NCBI GenBank assembly: GCA_027485575.1
Contig: JAIXQU010000175.1
Location: 1-49,261 of the forward strand
Direction: 5' to 3'
Origin: Cytophagaceae bacterium
GTDB taxonomy: Bacteria; Bacteroidota; Bacteroidia; Cytophagales; Flexibacteraceae
DNA length: 49,261 bases
In this document: in pieces, positions 42,731 through 49,261 of the stretch
How positions within the stretch are numbered: the first letter of the stretch is position 1
Layout: each line of letters opens with the position of its first letter
The notes under the pieces: generated by a model
The model's input: the letters and a program-made list of their open reading frames with translations, nothing else
Database searches by the model: none
Told to the model about the DNA's origin: nothing
Position numbers and translations under genes: made by a program

Positions 42731-45700
42731 ATGAAAAAACTTTTATCTCTAGCACTGTTCCTGATTTCAGTTTCAGTGTATTCGCAACTGGCACTGCCAG
42801 TCACCTGGGATGCAGGTGGGCCGGATTTCACAACTACTTCTTTTGGAGGCGCTGCCAATTCCACTCCTACCGTGGTCGATCCAACAGATCCTACAAATAC
42901 TGTCTTGAGGTTGACAAAGCCTGCAGGTGCTCAAACCTGGGCGGGTACAACCATTGGTAAGGATTTTGCTCCAAAAATTAACGACGGAGGATTTCCTACG
43001 AACATACCTTTTTCAGCTGGAAATACTTCCATTACGGTTAGGGTACGTTCAACACGTCCAGCTGGCTCAACCATGATGGTTAAAGTCGAGGACAAGTTTA
43101 ATGGAGGTATTAACGTTGAAAAAGCCATTGTTACGACTGTTGCCGCAGGCGAATGGGAGAATATGGTCTTTAATATGGCTGCACCTACAGCTGGTACCTT
43201 CAATCTGGCCAATAATTACGGAAAACTTAGTTTCTTCCCAAATTTTGGTTCTGCAGGTGATAATACAAACGAATACTGGGTTGATAACATTGGTTTTGGT
43301 CTTCCACCTGTTATTTCTTCTTTTGCACCAACCAGTCAAAGTCCTGCAGGTACAGTAGTAATTACCGGATCTAATTTTACAGGAGCTACTGCCGTAAGTT
43401 TCGGTGGAGTTGCGGCAGCCAGCTTTGTGGTTGATAATGCCAATCAAATAACGGCTACAGTGGGTATTGGTTCATCCGGGGCGGTTAAAGTAACAACACC
43501 TGTTTCTTTTACCACGCTTGCTGGTTTTACTTATCTCGCTCCACTTTCTGCGCCAACAATTTCATCATTTGCACCCACGAGTGGCGCTACTGGTGCCAGC
43601 ATTGTTATTACAGGTACAAATTTTTCAACAGCAACTGCAGTGAACTTTGGTGGTGACGCAGCTCTTTTTACTGTGAACAGTCCTACTCAGATAACTGCTA
43701 CTGTACCTTCCGGCAATACAGGAAGTGTTACAGTTACCAATCCGGATGGTTTTGCTTCGCTTGCTGGATTTACCTATATTCCTCCAACCCCAACTATTTC
43801 TTCATTTACACCAACTTCTTCCGGAGGTGGGGTTACTGTTACCATTACAGGAACAAACTTTATTGACGTAACAGGGCCAGCCGGAGTAAGATTTGGTGGA
43901 ACAAATGCAGCATCTTATACAGTAGTTAACACGACTACCATTACAGCAGTTGTTGCAGGTGGCGCTTCAGGTTCAGTGTCCGTAACAAATTCCGGAGGTA
44001 CAGGATCTTTGGCTGGTTTTGTTTTTAAAGCACCGATTTCGTTGCCTATTGATTTTCAAAGCAGTACGGTAGATTACTCCGTTACCAATTTTACTGGTGG
44101 TGGTACAATTACAGCTGCACTTGCCACTGATCCGGTTAATGCTTTAAACACGGCTCTGAGGATTTCAAAGTTAGCGGGTGCTTCTACATGGGCAGGTACT
44201 ACTTTAGGTAAGGATTTTGCTCCTAAAGTAAATAATGGTGGCTTAGCTTCACCAATTCCATTTACGGCCACTGACCGAATAATTACAGCAAGAGTTTATT
44301 CTCCTTATCCTGCAGGTACAGTTATCATGTGTAAAGTTGAAAATGCAGCCAATGGAGGTATAAATCAGGAGGTACAGTCCACTACAACCGTTGCAAATGG
44401 TTGGAACACCATGTTCTGGAACTTTAATGCCATTAATACAGCCAACACTTACGAAAAAATATCCTTCTTTATGGATTTTGGAAGTGGCGGTGAACCAACC
44501 TCTATATTTTATTTGGATGATGTAGCGTTTTTTCCTTCGCCAACCATCAGCTCTTTTGCTCCAACCTCTGCTACCACTGGTGGTTCGGTTGTAATAACAG
44601 GGACTAATTTTACGGGTGCAACTGCTGTTTCTTTTGGTGGTGTGGCCGCAACTTCTTTTGTTGTAAACAGTGCTACGCAAATTACCGCGGTGGTTGCCAA
44701 CGGTGCATCCGGATCTGTTTCTGTAACCAGAGGTGGTACAGGTACATTGGCTGGTTTTACTTTCACTGCTCCTCCTACGGGTGCCACAGTGACAAGCTTT
44801 ACGCCACTTACCGCTGGTGAAACAGGTGTGGTAACGATTACAGGTACCAACTTCTTAACGGCAACTGCTGTTTCTTTTGGTGGAACTGCTGCTGCTTCTT
44901 ATACCATCGATGATGACAACACAATCACTGCGGTTGTTGGTGTTGGTGCTACAGGTTCTGTTTCTGTAACCAATCCAAATGGTATTGGTGCCTTGGCTGG
45001 ATTTACCTATATCGCTAAAGTACCGATTTCTATGCCAATTACATGGGATAGTCCATTTACAGTAGATTACACTACCACTGATTTCGGTGGGTCTGATTTT
45101 AATGTTGCAAATATGACATCATCACGGGACGTTGATCCATTGAATGGTGCCAACAGAGTATTAAAAATTGTTAAAGGAAACGGAGCTCAACAATGGGCTG
45201 GAACAACATTGGGAAAGAGCGGTGTAAACAATGGTGGTTTTGCCACACCATTACCATTCACACCTTCCGATCGCTTTGTGACAGTTAAGTTCTATTCCAC
45301 TCGTCCTGTCGGAACTGTGGTTATGTTAAAAACTGAACAAGGTACCGCTCCTGCACAAAATACAGAAGCACAAGCGATTACTACAGTGCAGAATGCTTGG
45401 GAAACTTTGGTATTTGATTTTGGTAATAGAACAGGTGGTAATCCTTTAAATTATAGTGGAGTTGATTATGACAAACTTTCTGTTTTCCCTAATTTCGGGA
45501 ATTTTGGAGCTGCTTCAGCAAATACATATTATGTAGATGATGTACGTTTTGTCCCTGGTCCAAGTATTTCAAGCTTTGCTCCTACAAGTGCTGCAACCGG
45601 AACATCCGTTGTAATTACTGGTAATAACTTTACAGGCGCCACAGCGGTAAGTTTTGGAGGAGTAGCTGCTTCTTCATTTGTTGTAGATAACGACAATCAG

Positions 45701-48457
45701 ATAACAGCAGTAGTTGGTATTGGATTTTCAGGAAACGTTTCTGTCACCACAATTGGTGTTGGAACTTTAGCTGGTTTTGACTGGATCGCCCCTCCAGGAG
45801 CTCCGACTATTTCCTCTTTTACGCCAACGGCTTCTTTAGCTGGAGGTGTGGTTGTAATTAATGGTAGTAACTTTACGGGTGCTACTGCAGTAAAATTTGG
45901 TGGAACCAATGCCGCTTCTTATACCATCGTTAACTCTTCAAGAATTGATGCAGTAGTTGGTGCCGGTACTACAGGAAATGTAACAGTAACCAATAGTTTT
46001 GGAACTGGAAGTCGTCCAGGCTTCACATTTAACTTTGCAAGAATCAGCCTTCCAGTAACCTGGGATGATTTTGCTACTGTAAATCTGGCCTCTTCTTCAT
46101 TTGCGCAGGTAACTGCGGTGCTGGCAACAGATCCGTTGGATATTGGCAACAGTGTTTTGCGTATGACAAAAGCAGGTGGAGGTGCTCCTACATCAGGTGC
46201 GTTTTTAGGAAGTGCAGATTTTGTTAGCTCAATTCCTTTCACACTTGGAAATACAACCATCAGCATGCGATTCTTTAGCCCTGTTGCTGGTTTACCTGTA
46301 AGACTTAACTTGCGTGGACCCGCCCCTAAAAGCATAACAGTTAATGCAGCTGTAGTAGGTTGGCAGATTTTGGAATTCGATTTTGCTTCTGTTGTAAATA
46401 TTTCAGACCCATATAACGGACTTGAATTGTATCCAGGCTGGGGTCTTGTTCCAGGAGTAGCGCAGGTTTCATATGTTGATAATATTGTTCTTGGAAGATT
46501 CCAGACAAATGTTTGGAGAGGTACAACTTCTACTGACTTCCTGAAAGGTAGCAACTGGTCACTTGGTTTCGCTCCTTTGGATTGTAACATGGATGTACAG
46601 GTGAACGCAGGTACTCCTTTCTCCGCAATCCTTGCATCTGGAAGTTATGGTGCTGGAAATGTTGATGTGAAAAGCGGAGCTACTTTAACTGTAAACTCTG
46701 GTGCGACTTATTCTATTTGCGGTAACATTATCAATGGAACTATTGGTGGTGCCGGTACTGTAGTTTTCAATGGTGCAAATACACAATCCATTGCTGGAAC
46801 TCATGAAGTAGGCAATGTCACTATTACAAAACCTGCTGCTTCTGGTGTTGTAACCATCAATGGAACGGTCAAAACAAAAGGTTTAGTAACCTTATCTAAT
46901 GCAAACTCAAGTATCGTTGTAGGTGGTTCAGGTAAACTTATCCTTGCTTCTGACGCTTCAGGAACTGGCTCAATTGCAACCATTCCTGCCGGAGCTTCTG
47001 TATCTGGAAATGTTACGCAACAACGATATTTAACAGGTTCTAATGATGGCTGGTATTTTGTAGGAACACCAATAACAGGCGGAAATTTCAGCCAGTGGTC
47101 TGACAACCTGCAAATGTTTGCAGGAACAAATCTTGGTGGTAACCAAGGCGTGTTGAATACCGCTGAAATTGAAAGGTCAACCATCTTTAAATATGACGAT
47201 GCCTTCCACAACGTGAGCTCTGATACAGTTCAGAAAAGAGGTTGGAGAGTTCCGCAAATAAGTGATGTACTTACAGTGGGTCAAGGATTCAGGGTTTGGT
47301 TAAAATCTTATAATTCTACCAACCGAACATTAGATAATGTTGGACCTATCACATCTGGTGCATTTAGTTTTCCTGCTCTTGTAAGAACTGAGCCAGCTAA
47401 CTGCCAGCCTAATATTTCTCCTGCTACAATTGCATGTATTGAGGATTTCAGAGGTTGGAATTTCCTTGCAAATCCTTTTCCTTCTGCTATTGATTGGGAT
47501 GCAACAGGAGGTGCATGGACTAAGCCGAGTAACATGTTTAATGGTTTCTGGAGATGGAATAAGTCTGGTTATGGTGCTTATTCTGGGGGTAGTTATGTTG
47601 GAACAGGCCCTGCTCCTACCAATCCAAGTTTAATTGCAAGTGGACAAGGCTTCTTTGTAAAGGTTCAATCTATAGGTGCTGCAACTTTGTCTTTGAATGA
47701 AAGTGCGAAATCAAACAATGCCAGTTCATTCTTAAGAACATCTACAGCTACTGCCAATGTCTTGAAAATGAAATTGGAAAAAGTAGGTTTAGCCGATTAC
47801 AACTTCATGGCTGAGGTTAGATTTAATGAAAATGCAACCGATGGAAAAGATATGCAATTGGATGTTCCAAACTTTGCCGGAAACAATTTCCAATTTACAA
47901 TGCCTGTTGGAAACGAGGAAATGATAATCAATTCACTTGCTCCGATAACTTCTTCTAAAGTTGTTCCATTAAAATCTAAATTCAATGGGTCAATGGGAAT
48001 GCACAAGTTTGTAATGTCTGGAATTGAATCTTTTGATGCCAACACTTACATCTTTTTGAGAGACAATTGGACTGGAACTTTAGAGAATATTTCAAACAAT
48101 CAGGAATATAGCTTTGAAGTCAATCCTTTAAATATTGGCCTTGAAGACAGATTTGAACTTGTGTTTACTCCAGATGGTGTGACAGGTACAACTGCCAATT
48201 TAAATGGATTGCAAATTGGATTGTATCCAAACCCAACTGCCGAAAATCAAGTAATGCTTTCAATCAAAGGAAATGAAAGCGGCAAAGCTTCCATTTACAT
48301 AGTTGATGTTCTTGGAAAGGTAGTTTCAACTTCTGAATTGAATCTGACCAGTGGTAACAACTCAAAGTTACTTTCAATTGATTTAGCTTCTGGTTTATAT
48401 ACCGTTAAAATAACAACTGCAACAAAAACAGTTTCTCAGAAACTGATAGTAAGATAG
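42731..48457 (+). CDS. Giant IPT/TIG-repeat surface protein with T9SS sorting domain
   Basis: A 1908-residue secreted protein. Signal peptide MKKLLSLALFLISVSVYSQ. Four copies of the shared beta-sandwich domain lie at about 20-193, 436-602, 766-942 and 1106-1258 (pattern ITW, TTDFGG, WAGTTLGK, YYVDDV). Seven IPT/TIG immunoglobulin-like domains lie between them in groups of three, two and two (pattern PTISSFAPTS, VVITGTNFTGATAVSFGG, LAGFTY). The fourth copy is more diverged. Residues 1261-1420 are rich in short strands (VWRGTTSTDF, LTVNSGATYS) and look like a beta-helix. A T9SS type A sorting domain is at 1827-1908 (GLYPNPTAENQVMLSI, ending SQKLIVR). It is probably a surface adhesin or glycan-binding protein. 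Confidence 0.88.
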   Translation: MKKLLSLALFLISVSVYSQLALPVTWDAGGPDFTTTSFGGAANSTPTVVDPTDPTNTVLRLTKPAGAQTWAGTTIGKDFAPKINDGGFPTNIPFSAGNTSITVRVRSTRPAGSTMMVKVEDKFNGGINVEKAIVTTVAAGEWENMVFNMAAPTAGTFNLANNYGKLSFFPNFGSAGDNTNEYWVDNIGFGLPPVISSFAPTSQSPAGTVVITGSNFTGATAVSFGGVAAASFVVDNANQITATVGIGSSGAVKVTTPVSFTTLAGFTYLAPLSAPTISSFAPTSGATGASIVITGTNFSTATAVNFGGDAALFTVNSPTQITATVPSGNTGSVTVTNPDGFASLAGFTYIPPTPTISSFTPTSSGGGVTVTITGTNFIDVTGPAGVRFGGTNAASYTVVNTTTITAVVAGGASGSVSVTNSGGTGSLAGFVFKAPISLPIDFQSSTVDYSVTNFTGGGTITAALATDPVNALNTALRISKLAGASTWAGTTLGKDFAPKVNNGGLASPIPFTATDRIITARVYSPYPAGTVIMCKVENAANGGINQEVQSTTTVANGWNTMFWNFNAINTANTYEKISFFMDFGSGGEPTSIFYLDDVAFFPSPTISSFAPTSATTGGSVVITGTNFTGATAVSFGGVAATSFVVNSATQITAVVANGASGSVSVTRGGTGTLAGFTFTAPPTGATVTSFTPLTAGETGVVTITGTNFLTATAVSFGGTAAASYTIDDDNTITAVVGVGATGSVSVTNPNGIGALAGFTYIAKVPISMPITWDSPFTVDYTTTDFGGSDFNVANMTSSRDVDPLNGANRVLKIVKGNGAQQWAGTTLGKSGVNNGGFATPLPFTPSDRFVTVKFYSTRPVGTVVMLKTEQGTAPAQNTEAQAITTVQNAWETLVFDFGNRTGGNPLNYSGVDYDKLSVFPNFGNFGAASANTYYVDDVRFVPGPSISSFAPTSAATGTSVVITGNNFTGATAVSFGGVAASSFVVDNDNQITAVVGIGFSGNVSVTTIGVGTLAGFDWIAPPGAPTISSFTPTASLAGGVVVINGSNFTGATAVKFGGTNAASYTIVNSSRIDAVVGAGTTGNVTVTNSFGTGSRPGFTFNFARISLPVTWDDFATVNLASSSFAQVTAVLATDPLDIGNSVLRMTKAGGGAPTSGAFLGSADFVSSIPFTLGNTTISMRFFSPVAGLPVRLNLRGPAPKSITVNAAVVGWQILEFDFASVVNISDPYNGLELYPGWGLVPGVAQVSYVDNIVLGRFQTNVWRGTTSTDFLKGSNWSLGFAPLDCNMDVQVNAGTPFSAILASGSYGAGNVDVKSGATLTVNSGATYSICGNIINGTIGGAGTVVFNGANTQSIAGTHEVGNVTITKPAASGVVTINGTVKTKGLVTLSNANSSIVVGGSGKLILASDASGTGSIATIPAGASVSGNVTQQRYLTGSNDGWYFVGTPITGGNFSQWSDNLQMFAGTNLGGNQGVLNTAEIERSTIFKYDDAFHNVSSDTVQKRGWRVPQISDVLTVGQGFRVWLKSYNSTNRTLDNVGPITSGAFSFPALVRTEPANCQPNISPATIACIEDFRGWNFLANPFPSAIDWDATGGAWTKPSNMFNGFWRWNKSGYGAYSGGSYVGTGPAPTNPSLIASGQGFFVKVQSIGAATLSLNESAKSNNASSFLRTSTATANVLKMKLEKVGLADYNFMAEVRFNENATDGKDMQLDVPNFAGNNFQFTMPVGNEEMIINSLAPITSSKVVPLKSKFNGSMGMHKFVMSGIESFDANTYIFLRDNWTGTLENISNNQEYSFEVNPLNIGLEDRFELVFTPDGVTGTTANLNGLQIGLYPNPTAENQVMLSIKGNESGKASIYIVDVLGKVVSTSELNLTSGNNSKLLSIDLASGLYTVKITTATKTVSQKLIVR

Positions 48458-48483
48458 AAAATCTAATTTATGTAAAAACGGTT

Positions 48484-48513
48484 AAAAAGCCCTGGGAATC
48501 CCGGGGCTTTTTT
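48484..48513 (+). terminator. Terminator of the IPT-repeat gene
   Basis: AAAAAGCCCTGGG pairs with CCCGGGGCTTTTT around a three-base loop (one G-U pair), with six T at the end, 27 bases after the stop. Confidence 0.88.
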
Positions 48514-48646
48514 CATGTACAGGTTTTTTTAAAATCGATTCCAAATGACAAGGAGGTCGGTTTCCGATATAGTCCAAAAGTTATTCTAAAAATTATCACT
48601 CCAAAAAAATCCAATGAATTACTACTTCATATATGCAGCAATATTC

Positions 48647-48684
48647 AAAAAAACCCCTCATAATATAAATTTTCAGGGGTTTTT
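48647..48684 (-). terminator. Terminator overlapping the VF530-family stop codon
   Basis: On the minus strand AAAAACCCCT (48675-48684) pairs with AGGGGTTTTTTT (48647-48658). The first arm contains the last two codons and the T of the stop TGA, so the stem begins inside the gene. Confidence 0.7.
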
Positions 48685-48900
48685 GCTTTTTTTGGTTTTT
48701 ACAAAATCAAGATATAGATTTTCAACTTTCTTCCTGGCCCAAGGTGTCTTTCTCAAAAAAGTTAGACTTGACTTTATGCTGGGGTCATGATTGAAGCAAT
48801 TTATGTTTATCATTTGTCCTAGTTCGGACCATCCAAACTCAGCTTCCAACTCAACAAGAATCATTTCGAGGGTTTTGCCATGCAAGGGATCATTTGACAT
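48673..48900 (-). CDS. VF530-family (DUF2132) small DNA-binding protein
   Basis: A 75-residue protein that covers the whole VF530 family: [20 protein letters not shown], then [20 protein letters not shown], then [20 protein letters not shown]. The family's solution structure is alpha-helical and the members are described as DNA-binding; the cellular role is not known. A lysine-rich tail ([10 protein letters not shown]) follows. The gene stands alone and ends in a terminator that overlaps its stop codon. Confidence 0.88.
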   Translation of the reverse strand: MSNDPLHGKTLEMILVELEAEFGWSELGQMININCFNHDPSIKSSLTFLRKTPWARKKVENLYLDFVKTKKSKNP

Positions 48901-49036
48901 AAAATTTTATTCCTTCCTGCTGAAAGTTTGTATTACAATTGTCAAAGCTAATAATAATCTCATCGAGTCAAAAGGATAGCAATCAAATGGGTCACAAGAT
49001 TTTTCTGGGGAGAGAAGAGCATTGATTTGTCTTTCT

Positions 49037-49051
49037 GGCACCAGCGGTGCC
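49037..49051. repeat. Hairpin near the transposon end
   Basis: GGCACC and GGTGCC are perfect six-base arms around AGC. The hairpin lies downstream of the Y1 transposase stop on the minus strand, where IS200-like elements carry the subterminal hairpins recognised by the transposase. Confidence 0.6.
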
Positions 49052-49084
49052 TAATGTCATTAGAGAATAAAAACAGGACACCAA

Positions 49085-49097
49085 GCTCCAGAGGAGC
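49085..49097. repeat. Hairpin directly after the transposase stop
   Basis: GCTCC and GGAGC are perfect five-base arms around AGA, one base beyond the transposase stop codon at 49099. Together with the 49037 hairpin it forms a paired structure typical for Y1-transposase elements. Confidence 0.6.
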
Positions 49098-49098
49098 G

Positions 49099-49261
49099 TC
49101 ATGTTATCGGTTCAAACAAATATTCTGGTTTAAAATCGATTTCATAGTCTTTCAGAAATTCAAGGTATTCAGATTGGAAAGATCGCTTTTTATGGTGCAG
49201 CTCCTGACTTTGAATATAGAGAATCAGGTGGGGAACCTGGGATTGGCTCACTGAAAATGCT
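49099..49261 (-). mobile_element. C-terminal tail of an IS200-like Y1 transposase, cut by the window
   Basis: The minus strand reads in one open frame from the window edge to TGA at 49099-49101. The last 53 residues include AFSVSQSQVPHLILYIQSQE, then LHHKKRSFQSEYLEFLKDYE and the end YLFEPIT. This matches the end of Bacteroidota IS200/IS605-type and RAYT-like transposases: F-S-V-S, the YI-x-x-Q-x-x-HHKK helix, EYLEFL, and an acidic/aromatic finish. The catalytic HUH and Tyr region lies outside the window, so integrity cannot be judged. Two hairpins follow the stop. Confidence 0.75.

Noticed and set aside
43067-43447. Antisense open frame with many Cys and Arg opposite the first IPT domains
   Set aside because: Arg/Cys/Ser-rich translation typical for the reverse complement of Gly/Thr/Ala-rich repeats; no start context or promoter.
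43311-46020. CRISPR-like regular repeats in the IPT region
   Set aside because: The periodic similarity is about 230-250 bases long, diverged and in frame; it reflects repeated protein domains, not direct repeats with spacers.
45919-46590. Long antisense open frame (223 codons) inside the IPT-repeat gene
   Set aside because: It lies opposite a repetitive coding sequence with strong domain evidence on the plus strand. Its own translation has no recognisable domain and is low in plausible protein features, so it is a shadow of the repeat composition.

Overview
The window looks like a chromosomal segment of a Bacteroidota bacterium, probably a Cytophagales-type aerobe. The evidence is: several very long secreted proteins ending in a type IX secretion (T9SS type A) sorting domain; a GldA-type ABC ATPase; a 14-gene Complex I operon with a short NuoG; start regions without purine-rich ribosome binding sites; and promoters of the Bacteroidota form TTTG-N19..21-TAnnTTTG. 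Base composition is moderately AT-rich. The genus cannot be fixed from the sequence alone.

Layout. 2-1099: 5'-truncated DUF1972 glycosyltransferase. 1081-1998 (-): GldA-like ATPase, convergent and overlapping it. 2172-16062: complete nuoABCDEFGHIJKLMN operon encoding the proton-pumping NADH:quinone oxidoreductase. It is interrupted by a DUF4160/DUF2442 pair between nuoE and nuoF, and by a four-helix-bundle (23S rRNA intervening-sequence type) gene flanked by short repeats between nuoF and nuoG. 16280-17569 (-): hemL. 17650-21829: tilS, then a membrane fusion protein and a MacB/FtsX-type permease without a local ATPase. 22158-29312: a 2384-residue PKD/propeller-like T9SS protein with an 18-base poly-T run inside the reading frame. 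29313-30117: decayed DNA with a T9SS sorting-domain remnant and palindromes.

30118-34474: housekeeping and small genes (macro-domain protein, a 65-residue membrane protein with its own promoter and terminator, gpmI, a DUF4783 protein, ahcY). 34766-48457: an accessory surface/secretome block: ECF sigma factor, two tandem paralogous T9SS proteins, a vanadium-haloperoxidase/PAP2-like protein coupled to an FG-GAP/ASPIC-UnbV protein, and a 1908-residue IPT/TIG-repeat T9SS protein. One roughly 170-residue beta-sandwich-like domain recurs six times in three of these proteins. 48673-49261: a VF530-type small DNA-binding protein and the C-terminal tail of an IS200-like Y1 transposase, with two hairpins just beyond its stop.

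How the parts relate: the nuo genes build one respiratory complex, and hemL (tetrapyrrole precursor synthesis) lies beside it. The secreted proteins probably share T9SS as export and anchoring route. The sigma factor next to them could control surface-protein expression, but that is inference from position only. No tRNA, rRNA or CRISPR array was recognised.
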